Both the position numbers and the translations under genes were made by a program. Positions 29,519-37,152 of a stretch of DNA of 60,304 nt are shown piece after piece (the first letter of the stretch is position 1; the number at the start of each line of letters is the position of its first letter). This stretch comes from Pseudomonadota bacterium (GTDB lineage Bacteria; Pseudomonadota; Alphaproteobacteria; Acetobacterales; Acetobacteraceae), in assembly GCA_021798575.1 (NCBI GenBank), contig JAJZGI010000008.1:1-60304 (forward strand), written 5' to 3'. Under the pieces are notes generated by a model. The model did not search any database, was not told where the DNA came from, and worked only from the letters and a program-made list of their open reading frames with translations.

Positions 29519-30537
29519 CATCAACAGAGCCGCGCAAGCCACGCATCGTCATCTATGGGACCGGTCAGTTTGGCCAATATATCGCGCGGTTCGCCACCCG
29601 GAAGGGTTGGCCGATCGTCGCCGCCTATAACCGCGCGGGGCCGAAGGTCGGCCGGGACCTCGGGCGGCTGGCGGGGCTGGATCGCGATATCGGCGTCATC
29701 GTCCAGGATTGCGACACCGCGTGCTATGATGGGTTGGATGCCGATATCGGCGTGGTGACGCTCAGCAACAGCCTGACCGAGAATTTTCCTGGCTACCGGC
29801 GGCTATTGAACGCGGGCCTCAACGTGATCTGTCATGGTACCGCCGCCTACTACCCTTATGGGTGCGACCCGGCTCTCGCCGCTGAGATCGATGCGCTGGC
29901 AAAGGCGAATAACGTTACGTTTTCGGGATCTGGCATCTGGGACATGTCGCGGATCTGGGCGGGTATTCTGCTGGCCGGCCCCTGCACCGAAATCCGCTCG
30001 CTCTATCATAGCAGCATCACCGACACCCAGCGTATCGGCAAGGTGCAGATGATGTTCACCGGCGTCGGGCTGACGACGGAGCAGTTCCGGCAGAGGTTCG
30101 GTAGCGTGAATACCGCCCTGAACACCTACAAGACCATCCCCGAGCATGTGCTGGCCGCGCTTGGCTATACGATCAGCGCCGATCGGGTTCGTGTCGAGCC
30201 CGTGGTATTCGATGCGCCGTTCTATTGTCGCCTGCTCGAGCGCGAGATTCCGGCGGGCGATTGCGTCGGCACGCGGATCGTCGCCGAGATTGAGACGAAG
30301 GAAGGCCCCACGGCAAAGGCCGTGATCGAGTTACGCCTGTTCCATGATGGCGAGATCGAGCACATGTTCTGGTCGGTCGATGGCGAGCCTGCTACCCGCG
30401 TGCGCACAGAGCGGGATGATTCCGCCCACGCCACCGCGGCCTGCCTGTTCAACCGTATCCCCGACGTGATCGCCGCGCCGCCCGGCATCGTGTTGCTCTC
30501 GCAAATGGGGCCCATGAAACATACGGCACTCGCGTAA
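29515..30537 (+). CDS. DapB-like NAD(P)H-dependent dehydrogenase (2,4-diaminopentanoate dehydrogenase-like)
   Basis: A 340-residue Rossmann protein with IVIYGTGQFGQYIA at 11-24 and a body resembling the dihydrodipicolinate-reductase-like family that includes 2,4-diaminopentanoate dehydrogenase (NAD(P)H-dependent amine dehydrogenases). GLNVICHGTAAYYPYG and FSGSGIWDMSRIW match the pattern where the family binds substrate. It is not a biosynthetic DapB, which is shorter (about 240-270 residues) and has a different HHxxK motif. The ATG at 29515 overlaps the dehydrogenase stop by 4 nt. The substrate could be an amine, imine or aldehyde; nothing in the sequence decides this. Confidence 0.7.
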   Translation: MTSTEPRKPRIVIYGTGQFGQYIARFATRKGWPIVAAYNRAGPKVGRDLGRLAGLDRDIGVIVQDCDTACYDGLDADIGVVTLSNSLTENFPGYRRLLNAGLNVICHGTAAYYPYGCDPALAAEIDALAKANNVTFSGSGIWDMSRIWAGILLAGPCTEIRSLYHSSITDTQRIGKVQMMFTGVGLTTEQFRQRFGSVNTALNTYKTIPEHVLAALGYTISADRVRVEPVVFDAPFYCRLLEREIPAGDCVGTRIVAEIETKEGPTAKAVIELRLFHDGEIEHMFWSVDGEPATRVRTERDDSAHATAACLFNRIPDVIAAPPGIVLLSQMGPMKHTALA

Positions 30538-30573
30538 CAGGCCATTGCGCGGCGCAGGAAGAGGATCAAGAAA

Positions 30574-31734
30574 ATGCAACGATTTGATGTCCGGGAATTA
30601 CTGGGAACCGCGACGGCGCGCACCGGCCTGTCCGATTTCGGCCCCGAGGATTTCCTCGAAGGCTTGACGGTCCTGGTCAACGGTCTCAACGACGAAGCGG
30701 AGATCCGCGCTGATCGATGGGAATTTGTCCATGAACGATTGCAAAGACTGCTGATCAATCGGCTGTGGTTTGCCAAGGACCTGGCCGAACATCCGGAAAT
30801 TCTCGATGAGGACGAGGGGTCGCCGGTTATCATCGCCTCTCTGCCACGTACGGGGAGCACCAAGCTCCATCGGATGCTGGCCGCGACCGGGGATTTCCAG
30901 ACCGTCCCGTTATGGAAGGCGCATATGTTCGCGCGCATTCCCGGCCTCGACGATGGCGGCAAGGCGCGTCGGATCGCGGAAACAGAAGCATATGAGAGAT
31001 GGATCTATGAGACGTCACCGGCGATCCTGACCGGGCACCCGCTCTTCACGCATGAAGCCGAAGAGGATCAATGGCTCGCAGAGAGCGCTTTTCGCCATCC
31101 TCTGATTTTTGGGCTGTTCGATTCGCTGCAATATGCCCAGTGGCTGTTCGCGGCGGATATGCGCCCGACCTTTGTGTTTTTTCTGTCGCAGATCCGATAT
31201 CTACAATGGCAGGCCGGGCTCTCCAAAGCGAAGCCATGGCTCCTCAAGACGCCTAACCACATGGGCAACGAGGCGGCCCTGACCGAATGTTTCAAATCGC
31301 CAAAATTCATCGTCACGCATCGCGATCCGGTCAGATGCATCCCGTCGATTACCAGCACCTCGATGGCGATGCGGCGCCTCTATTCGGATCGGGACAGCAG
31401 CCTGGCACTCGGCGCCGGTGCGCTACAATTATTCGCAAATGCCGCCAATACCCATATGGGATGGCGGGATCAGAACCCGGATGTGCCTGTTCTCGATCTG
31501 AGTTTCGACGAGATCAACCGGGACGGTATTGCCGTTGCGCGCAAGGTCTATGAGTTCAGCGGCATGTTTTTCTCCCCGGAGGCGCAAGCGGCGACCCGCG
31601 CATGGGAGGCCCGCAATCCTCGGGAGAAGCACGGGACGCACCACTACTCCGCCGCCGCGATTGGCACCACGGACCAGGGAATTCGCGATCTCTATGCTCC
31701 GTATATCGAGCGATACGCCCGGTATATTTCCTAG
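30574..31734 (+). CDS. PAPS-dependent sulfotransferase family protein
   Basis: A 386-residue protein of the sulfotransferase fold. The 5'-phosphosulfate loop is ASLPRTGSTKLHRML (88-102), and the 3'-phosphate site is FIVTHRDPVRCIPSI (245-259), with R250 and S258 where PAPS enzymes bind the 3'-phosphate. It would transfer sulfate from PAPS to a hydroxyl or amine. An AGGAAGAGGA stretch lies before the ATG, 36 nt after the DapB-like gene, so it is the last gene of the rightward operon; a long hairpin begins at its stop codon. Typical partners for such enzymes in actinobacteria and sphingomonads are lipid or sterol modification genes, but the acceptor here is unknown. Confidence 0.82.
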   Translation: MQRFDVRELLGTATARTGLSDFGPEDFLEGLTVLVNGLNDEAEIRADRWEFVHERLQRLLINRLWFAKDLAEHPEILDEDEGSPVIIASLPRTGSTKLHRMLAATGDFQTVPLWKAHMFARIPGLDDGGKARRIAETEAYERWIYETSPAILTGHPLFTHEAEEDQWLAESAFRHPLIFGLFDSLQYAQWLFAADMRPTFVFFLSQIRYLQWQAGLSKAKPWLLKTPNHMGNEAALTECFKSPKFIVTHRDPVRCIPSITSTSMAMRRLYSDRDSSLALGAGALQLFANAANTHMGWRDQNPDVPVLDLSFDEINRDGIAVARKVYEFSGMFFSPEAQAATRAWEARNPREKHGTHHYSAAAIGTTDQGIRDLYAPYIERYARYIS

Positions 31735-31765
31735 AGCATAATTGCTTACCATCAATAATGCTCTA
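31732..31765. repeat. Palindromic element, unit 1 (hairpin at the sulfotransferase stop)
   Basis: Arms TAGAGCATAATTG and CAATAATGCTCTA (12 of 13 pairs) around an 8-nt loop, starting within the sulfotransferase stop codon. It may act as a transcription terminator for the rightward operon. Its TAGAGCA...TGCTCTA ends match the two other hairpins listed at 31779 and 37096, so it looks like one unit of a repeat family. Confidence 0.6.
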
Positions 31766-31778
31766 CGCTTTGTTTGAC

Positions 31779-31834
31779 GAGCAAGTTGGCTGCTTTGGTC
31801 GAAGCAGATGATTCGACCAAAAGCTACCTTGCTC
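31779..31834. repeat. Palindromic element, unit 2
   Basis: Left arm 31779-31803 starts GAGCAAG and ends TTTGGTCGAA; the right arm 31812-31834 starts TTCGACCAAA and ends CTTGCTC, followed by TA. The inner 10 bp are perfect, the outer GAGCAAG/CTTGCTC are perfect, and a few unpaired bases lie between. Same architecture as the hairpin at 37096. Confidence 0.65.
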
Positions 31835-31865
31835 TAAATCGGATTTATGCGCCGGTAGTCCGAGC

Positions 31866-32192
31866 CTACTCGAACAATGTCGCGGCTTTTGCCAGGACCT
31901 CATCCATGATGGGTGTGGGGAGGCTTTCAACCTTCCGCCCATTGCGGGACTTCAGATCGAGAACCCGAGGCTGATCGCAGCGCACGACGCCGGTTGTTTT
32001 GGTCCCGGCAAGAGGCACGGCGAAGCCCAGGCGGCGGGCAAAGTCACCGCCATTCGTGATCGGCAGAATCACCGGCAGGCCGGTCACCTGGTTGAATTCA
32101 TCCGGCGAGACGATGACAACCGGGCGATGCCCCCGTTGTTCCCGGCCCTGCGTCGGCTCAGGACCGACCATGTAAACATCGCCACGCTTCAT
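31866..32192 (-). CDS. mazF: MazF-type toxin (PemK/MazF endoribonuclease)
   Basis: A 108-residue toxin of the MazF/PemK fold, expected to cut single-stranded RNA at short sites and stop growth when the antitoxin is lost. The N-terminus MKRGDVYMVGPEPTQGREQRGHRPVVIVS shows the family pattern (given as span 1-29), with the basic residue R in the GHRPVVIVS strand and the later LPITNGG threonine that make up the catalytic pair in characterised members. The ATG at 32192 overlaps the antitoxin stop by 4 nt. It lies at the right edge of the low-G+C island. Confidence 0.85.
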   Translation of the reverse strand: MKRGDVYMVGPEPTQGREQRGHRPVVIVSPDEFNQVTGLPVILPITNGGDFARRLGFAVPLAGTKTTGVVRCDQPRVLDLKSRNGRKVESLPTPIMDEVLAKAATLFE

Positions 32193-32446
32193 ATCAGCTC
32201 GGCACCCGCAGCGGGGGCGTCCACCCATTCCCGTTCCTCGGGAGGCTGGGGCTGCGAATAATCCGATGCGGCCAACAGCTCGGCCATGGTGTAGCGGGGC
32301 CGTGCCTGGGGTTCGACAACGAGACGCCCGTTATCTGCGGCCAGGCCGACCTTGGTCCCTGCGGTCATGTGCAAAACATCGAGCAACGCCGGGGGCACGG
32401 CCAGCATGATCGAGCCGCCGACCTTGCGCAAATTCGTGGTGTGCAT
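32189..32446 (-). CDS. mazE: MazE-type AbrB-fold antitoxin
   Basis: An 85-residue antitoxin. The N-terminal half is an AbrB/MazE DNA-binding fold (LRKVGGSIMLAVPPALLDVL, then GTKVGLAADNGRLVVEP), and the acidic, flexible C-terminal half (YSQPQPPEEREWVDAP) is the part expected to wrap MazF. AGGAAG precedes the ATG at 32446 with 5-nt spacing; a GTG two codons upstream is less likely. MazE-MazF complexes usually repress their own promoter; the A+T-rich stretch just upstream (32455-32480) could hold it. Confidence 0.85.
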   Translation of the reverse strand: MHTTNLRKVGGSIMLAVPPALLDVLHMTAGTKVGLAADNGRLVVEPQARPRYTMAELLAASDYSQPQPPEEREWVDAPAAGAELI

Positions 32447-32549
32447 GGCCACTTCCTACTAAATTATATAAAAATATAACATCGTCGGCTGCCCGTTTCA
32501 AGGTATCTTTCGGATGCACAATCCAGCCGGTTTTCGAGGAAAAAGTCAG

Positions 32550-32584
32550 CGAGGGAAAAAGCGCCGGATTGCTGCCCCGGATGA
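32550..32584 (+). repeat. Right copy of the imperfect 35-bp direct repeat
   Basis: It matches the lipase 3' end at 23721-23755 at 30 of 35 positions and in the same orientation, including the reading frame: it would encode REKAPDCCPG plus stop against GEKAPDNCPG plus stop. No lipase-like sequence continues upstream. It lies between the mazE promoter region and the permease terminator. Confidence 0.55.
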
Positions 32585-32601
32585 GGACGCTGTGAGTTGC
32601 T

Positions 32602-32630
32602 ACCCGGCAAACAAAACAGGTTTGCCGGGT
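32602..32630 (-). terminator. Hairpin after the permease gene
   Basis: A perfect 11-bp stem ACCCGGCAAAC / GTTTGCCGGGT with a 7-nt loop, 15 nt after the permease stop in its direction of transcription. No U-run follows it leftward, so it may stop polymerase weakly or protect the mRNA end. An AATTAA stretch lies on the permease side. Confidence 0.6.
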
Positions 32631-32644
32631 AATTAACGCCTCCT

Positions 32645-34189
32645 CTACTCCCCGGCGCCCGCCAACGCGCGTTCCTCCGCCGCGATCTCGGCCGCGCGGG
32701 CGGCCACCGCCGCGGCGCCGATGGGCGGGCCGGGGAAGCGCGTGCGCGCCACGCCGAACCAGATGACCGCGAGCAACACCAGCAGCCCGATGAAATAATT
32801 GTCCAATATATCATTGGGTGGGCGCGTGCCGATGAAGATGATCACGATCCCGCCCAGGGTTGAGATGGCTGCCAGCGGCTTGGAGAATGCGCCCAGGCGG
32901 AACGGGCCGAACTCCGTCCAATGTTTACCCTCCGCGAACAGGCCGGCGGCGATCGGCATGGCGTAGGAGATATAGAGGAACATGGCGCAACCCGCTGCCA
33001 GCGCGGCGAAGGCCGGGGAGTATAGCGTGGCGGCGATGGAGAGCACCACCGTGAGCCAGATGGCGGCCACCGGCGAGCGGTGCTTGGCGTCCACATGTTT
33101 GAGGAATTTGCTGCCGGGCAGCCCGCCATCCCGCGAGAAGGCATAGACCATGCGCGAAGTGGAGGTGACGCCCGCCAGCGCGCACAGGAAGTTCGAGAGC
33201 ACGATGCCGATATAGAGGATATCCTTCCAGACGCTGGGCACCTGGAGGGATGCCATGAGGTCGAACACGACGTTGCCGCCGTTCGCCGCCGCGGCCGCCT
33301 GGTTTGGCATGGCGAGCACGAAGGAGACCGCCATGGCGAGGCCGAAGACCATCGACCAGAAGATGGAATTGATGATCCCGCGCGGCACGTTGCGCCGGGC
33401 GTTCATCGTCTCCTCCGAGGTGTGGGCCGAGCCGTCGAACCCGGTCATCGTATAGAGCGGGTAGAGCAGCGCCAGCAGGAACAGATAGAACATGTTGTGC
33501 GACTGCGGCACCACGCCGCCGCCGGGCGCGCCCGAGAAGTTCGTGAAGGCCGTGAGCCGGGCGAAATCGAGGTGTGGGGCGCCATAGAGCATGGTGCCGG
33601 TGAGCAGCACGGCGAAAACCAGGATCAGATAGCCCGAAAAATCGATCATTCTGGTCGTGGTCTTAATGCCGAAATGGTTGAACAGGCCCTGCGCGATGGT
33701 GATGAGCAGCACCGCGAAATCCTGCTGATACTGGCCCCAGGCGGAGGTGTTGATGTTGAATATGTTGCCCAGGATGAGGCCGGTGAAGAGGTCGTACACG
33801 CCGACATTCACCGAGGCGATGACAAAGATGAGCCCCAGCATGTTGAACCAGGCGGTGGCCCAGCCCCAGGCACGGCCACCCAGAATGGAGGACCAGTGGT
33901 AGAGCCCGCCCGCCGTGGGGTAGGCCGAGGCGATCTGCGCCATCGAGGAGCCGACGATCAGCGCGAAACAGCCGCCGGCCAGCCAGCCGATGATGGCGGT
34001 GAAGCCGCCGCCCGTGGAGAACCCGACCTGAAAGGAGGTGATGCCGCCGGCCAGGATGCAGATGATGGAGAATGCTACCGCGAAGTTCGAGAACCCGCCC
34101 ATCCGGCGGGAAAGCTCCTGGGCATAGCCCATTTTATGCAGGGTCTCGGCGTCCGCGGCAATAATTTGCTGCTGGGTCTGATCATCCAT
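32645..34189 (-). CDS. APC-superfamily amino acid/amine permease
   Basis: A 514-residue transporter with about 12 membrane segments. The N-terminal region ELSRRMGGFSNFAVAFSIIC and the following helices with QVGFSTGGG and SAYPTAGGLYHWSS match the GABA/choline/amino-acid permease branch (BAT1/Uga4-like). I choose the ATG at 34189, with GGAG upstream; the GTG at 34204 would add five residues. It is divergent from a glutamine-synthetase-family gene with about 150 nt between. That context suggests it imports an amine or amino acid to be gamma-glutamylated. Substrate not readable from sequence. Confidence 0.87.
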   Translation of the reverse strand: MDDQTQQQIIAADAETLHKMGYAQELSRRMGGFSNFAVAFSIICILAGGITSFQVGFSTGGGFTAIIGWLAGGCFALIVGSSMAQIASAYPTAGGLYHWSSILGGRAWGWATAWFNMLGLIFVIASVNVGVYDLFTGLILGNIFNINTSAWGQYQQDFAVLLITIAQGLFNHFGIKTTTRMIDFSGYLILVFAVLLTGTMLYGAPHLDFARLTAFTNFSGAPGGGVVPQSHNMFYLFLLALLYPLYTMTGFDGSAHTSEETMNARRNVPRGIINSIFWSMVFGLAMAVSFVLAMPNQAAAAANGGNVVFDLMASLQVPSVWKDILYIGIVLSNFLCALAGVTSTSRMVYAFSRDGGLPGSKFLKHVDAKHRSPVAAIWLTVVLSIAATLYSPAFAALAAGCAMFLYISYAMPIAAGLFAEGKHWTEFGPFRLGAFSKPLAAISTLGGIVIIFIGTRPPNDILDNYFIGLLVLLAVIWFGVARTRFPGPPIGAAAVAARAAEIAAEERALAGAGE

Positions 34190-34335
34190 TTTTAGTTGCT
34201 CCACTGTTGCAGGCTTTATCCATCCCGCGCCAAACCTAGACCAAAGCGGTTTGTTTCTTCAAGCAAAACATTGTTTCGGCTGTTTCAACTCTTTGGCCAG
34301 TTGTGCTTAGATGGCAAAAACAAGGGAGACCTGTG

Positions 34336-35697
34336 ATGTCGACACCTGCAAACCTGACCCTGACAGAGCTGAAGGCCATGTGCGAGCGTGGCGAGGTCGA
34401 TACGATCATCCTGGCAGCACCGGACATGCAGGGCAGGCTCCAGGGCAAGCGCGTCATGCCCAAGTTCTTTTTCGACTCGGTGGCCTCCGAGTCCGCCGAG
34501 GGCTGCGCCTACCTCCTGGCGACGGATATCGAGTGCGCGCCGGTGCCTGGCTATGAATTCACCTCCTGGGAAAAGGGCTATGGGGATTTCGTCTTCGCGC
34601 CGGATATTGCCACGCTGCGCCTGGCACCCTGGCAGCCTGGGGCGGCGATTTTGCTGTGCGATATCGAGCTGAAGGGCCACCGGCCGGCCGAGGTGGCGCC
34701 GCGCACCATGCTGAAGAAGCAGCTCGCGCGCCTGGCGGAGCATGGGCTGAGCGCTTTTGCCGCCACCGAACTTGAGTTCATCATGTTCCGCAACAGCTAC
34801 GAGGACGCCTGGAGCCGTGCCTACCGGGACCTCACCCCGGCCAACCAGTATAATAACGACTATTCGATCCTCGGCACCGCGCGGGTGGAGCCGGTGATCC
34901 GCAAGATCCGTAACGCCATGCAGGCGGCGGGAATCGAGGTGGAAAACTCCAAGGGCGAGTGCAACCTCGGGCAGCATGAGATCAACTTCGCCTATGGCGA
35001 TGCGCTCACCACCTGCGACAAGCACGTGATCTACAAGGAGGCCGCCCGGGAGATCGCGGTGGCGGAGGGCGTGGCGATCACCTTCATGGCGAAATTCAAC
35101 GAGCGCGAGGGCAACTCCTGCCATACGCACCTCAGCCTGCGGGACGCCGCGGGAAAACCCACGTTCCTGGACGAAGACGGCCACAGCCCGTCCCGATTGT
35201 TCCAGCAGTTTCTGGCGGGGCTGCTCCGGCACGCACCCGCGCTCACGTTTTTCTTCGCGCCCAACATCAATTCCTACAAGCGGTTTGCGGCGGGCAGCTT
35301 TGCGCCCACCAGCCTCGCCTGGGGGATGGACAACCGCACCTGCGCGCTGCGCGTGCTGGGGCATGGCAGGTCCATCCGCGTGGAGAACCGGCTGCCGGGC
35401 GGGGATGTGAACCCCTACCTGGTGGTGGCGGCGATGCTGGCCGCCGGGCTCGATGGGATCGAGAGCGACCTGCCGCCGGTGCCCGTGTTCACCGGCAATG
35501 CCTATACCGCCGGGCTGCCGCGCGTGCCCACCACGCTGGCGCAGGCGGCGGAACTGTTCTCCGGCAGCGCCTTCACCCAGGCGGCCTTCGGCCCGGAGGT
35601 GGTGGCGCATTATGCGAACATGGCGAAGGTGGAGCTGGACGCCTTTAACGCCGCCGTGACCGACTGGGAGAAATTCCGGTCTTTTGAGAGGATGTGA
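34336..35697 (+). CDS. Glutamine-synthetase-family enzyme, probable gamma-glutamyl-amine synthetase
   Basis: A 453-residue enzyme of the glutamine synthetase fold. The metal and ATP residues are present: ATELEFIMF, KGECNLGQHEINF, FNEREGNSCHTHLSL, and ENRLPGGDVNPYL near the C-terminus. It lacks the adenylylation tail of GlnA and resembles GlnA4/PuuA/IpuC-type enzymes that join glutamate to ethanolamine, putrescine or isopropylamine instead of ammonia. GGGAG precedes the ATG at 34336. It overlaps the in-frame GTG of the next gene. The permease opposite and the alcohol dehydrogenase after it support a role in using an amine as nitrogen or carbon source. Confidence 0.85.
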   Translation: MSTPANLTLTELKAMCERGEVDTIILAAPDMQGRLQGKRVMPKFFFDSVASESAEGCAYLLATDIECAPVPGYEFTSWEKGYGDFVFAPDIATLRLAPWQPGAAILLCDIELKGHRPAEVAPRTMLKKQLARLAEHGLSAFAATELEFIMFRNSYEDAWSRAYRDLTPANQYNNDYSILGTARVEPVIRKIRNAMQAAGIEVENSKGECNLGQHEINFAYGDALTTCDKHVIYKEAAREIAVAEGVAITFMAKFNEREGNSCHTHLSLRDAAGKPTFLDEDGHSPSRLFQQFLAGLLRHAPALTFFFAPNINSYKRFAAGSFAPTSLAWGMDNRTCALRVLGHGRSIRVENRLPGGDVNPYLVVAAMLAAGLDGIESDLPPVPVFTGNAYTAGLPRVPTTLAQAAELFSGSAFTQAAFGPEVVAHYANMAKVELDAFNAAVTDWEKFRSFERM

Positions 35698-35699
35698 GT

Positions 35700-36872
35700 A
35701 TGGCTATGGAACAACGCGGCGACTGGCGAATCCCCACTGAAATTCTGGCCGGGCCGGGGCGCATCTCGGACCTTGCGGGCCGTGTCCGCGACTATGGGCT
35801 GCGCCGCGTGCTCATCGTCACCGACCCCGGCGTCGCCGCCCTACAATTTTTCCCCGGTATCGTCGCGGCGCTGGAGGCGGAAAAAATTTCCGTCTCGGTC
35901 TTCAAGGATGTCCACCCGGACCCGGTGGCGGCGGATGTGATGGCCGGTGCGGCGGCCTACCGCGCGCATGGCGCGGAGGCGGTGGTCGCCATCGGCGGTG
36001 GCTCCGGGCTGGACTGCGGGAAATCCGTCGCGCTGGCGGTCTCCACCACCCGCCCGCTGTGGGATTTTGAGATCACGCGCGCCGCGCCCCCGCTGGATGC
36101 GCCGATCCCGCCGATTTTCGCGGTCCCGACCACGGCTGGAACGGGCTCCGAGGTCGGGCGCGCGACCGTAGTGACGGACACGCAGAAGGGCCGCAAGCTG
36201 ATCCTGCTGCACGCGCAGATGCTGCCCCGGCTCGTGATACTGGACCCGGAGCTGACCTTCGGGCTGCCCGCCAGCCTGACCGCCTGGACCGGGATGGACG
36301 CGCTGGCGCACAGCCTGGAGGCCTTCAGCGTCGCGGCCTGGCATCCGGTGGCGGACGGCATCGCGGTGGAGGGTATGCGGCTGGTCAGGCAGAGCCTGAT
36401 CACCGCCGCGACAAACCCGCGGGATGTCGCCGCGCGCTCGGACATGCTGGCGGCAGCCGCGATGGGCGCCACCGCATTCCAGAAGGGGCTGGGTGCCATC
36501 CATTCGCTCAGCCACCCGATCGGCGCGAAGTTCCACGCGCATCACGGCCTCACCAATGCGGTGCTGATGCCCTATGTGCTGGCCTACAACCGCCCGGTAA
36601 TCGAATCCGGTATCTCACGGGTGGCGCGCAGCATGGGGCTGGACGGGTTCGACGGCTTCATGGGCTGGGTGCTGGAATTGCGCACAAGGCTCAACATCCC
36701 GCATACGGTCGACGCGCTGAAAGTAACGGAGGCGGCGCTGGACGGGCTGGCCGAGGAGGCGTTTTTAGACCCCAATACGCCGGACAATCCCCGCCCGGCG
36801 GATGCACGCGCGATGCGGCGGATTTTGAGCGCGGCGTTGGCGGGCAGTACAGCCGGGTTGGAGCGGGATTGA
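35700..36872 (+). CDS. Iron-containing alcohol dehydrogenase
   Basis: A 390-residue group III alcohol dehydrogenase, interconverting alcohols and aldehydes with NAD(H). VVAIGGGSGLDCGKSVAL is the nucleotide-binding loop, VPTTAGTGSEVGRATVV follows, and the iron ligands fall in DALAHSLEAF and in the two histidines of HSLSHPIGAKFHAHHG. GAGAGGA at 7 nt supports ATG 35700 rather than GTG 35694. Co-transcribed with the glutamine-synthetase-like gene, it may oxidise or reduce the carbon skeleton released from a gamma-glutamyl amine such as an amino alcohol; this is inference. Confidence 0.9.
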   Translation: MAMEQRGDWRIPTEILAGPGRISDLAGRVRDYGLRRVLIVTDPGVAALQFFPGIVAALEAEKISVSVFKDVHPDPVAADVMAGAAAYRAHGAEAVVAIGGGSGLDCGKSVALAVSTTRPLWDFEITRAAPPLDAPIPPIFAVPTTAGTGSEVGRATVVTDTQKGRKLILLHAQMLPRLVILDPELTFGLPASLTAWTGMDALAHSLEAFSVAAWHPVADGIAVEGMRLVRQSLITAATNPRDVAARSDMLAAAAMGATAFQKGLGAIHSLSHPIGAKFHAHHGLTNAVLMPYVLAYNRPVIESGISRVARSMGLDGFDGFMGWVLELRTRLNIPHTVDALKVTEAALDGLAEEAFLDPNTPDNPRPADARAMRRILSAALAGSTAGLERD

Positions 36873-36873
36873 A

Positions 36874-37041
36874 TTAAGAGCCGCCCTCGGGCTCATCCGT
36901 GGAAGCTTCCGGCGGCGTGGCGTCATCCGCCGGTTTCGCCTCCGCCTGCGTTTTGCGGGCCTGCGCCTTGGCCTCCTTTTTGGCTTGCTTGGCGCGGTTG
37001 CGCTCGGCGCGCTCCAGCCCGTAATTCACCTTGAAAACCAT
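36874..37041 (-). CDS. Short, very basic-then-acidic conserved protein
   Basis: A 55-residue protein starting MVFKVNYGLERAERNRAKQ, followed by an Ala/Lys/Gln/Glu helix (about 10-36) and an acidic Pro-rich tail. The pattern of YG.ERAERNRAK followed by a long charged helix recurs in small alphaproteobacterial proteins of unknown function. A perfect AAGGAG site 5 nt before the ATG and clean ends make it a real gene despite its length. It converges on the iron alcohol dehydrogenase with a 1-nt gap. Confidence 0.72.
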   Translation of the reverse strand: MVFKVNYGLERAERNRAKQAKKEAKAQARKTQAEAKPADDATPPEASTDEPEGGS

Positions 37042-37095
37042 GGTGGCTCCTTGGAGTGCTTCGCGTTATCACGCACGCACCCTGTGTTTTTTAGC

Positions 37096-37152
37096 GAGCA
37101 ATTTCATGTGATTGGTTTGAATCTGCCGATTCAATCCAATCACATATTGCTC
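37096..37152. repeat. Palindromic element, unit 3
   Basis: The left arm 37096-37122 (GAGCAAT...GATTGGTTTGAAT) pairs with the right arm 37129-37152 (ATTCAATCCAATC...ATTGCTC) at 23 positions, with one mismatch and a 3-nt bulge, around a 6-nt loop. TA follows, giving the same TTGCTCTA end as at 31.8 kb. It lies between two leftward genes and could terminate the cold-shock transcript. Confidence 0.65.

Noticed and set aside
29515-30537. Biosynthetic DapB (lysine pathway)
   Set aside because: The protein is about 70-100 residues too long for DapB and fits the 2,4-diaminopentanoate dehydrogenase-like group better; it also sits in an unrelated operon.
34285-35610. Leftward open frame (441 codons) across the glutamine-synthetase-like gene
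   Set aside because: Shadow frame; composition and lack of start signals do not support a gene.
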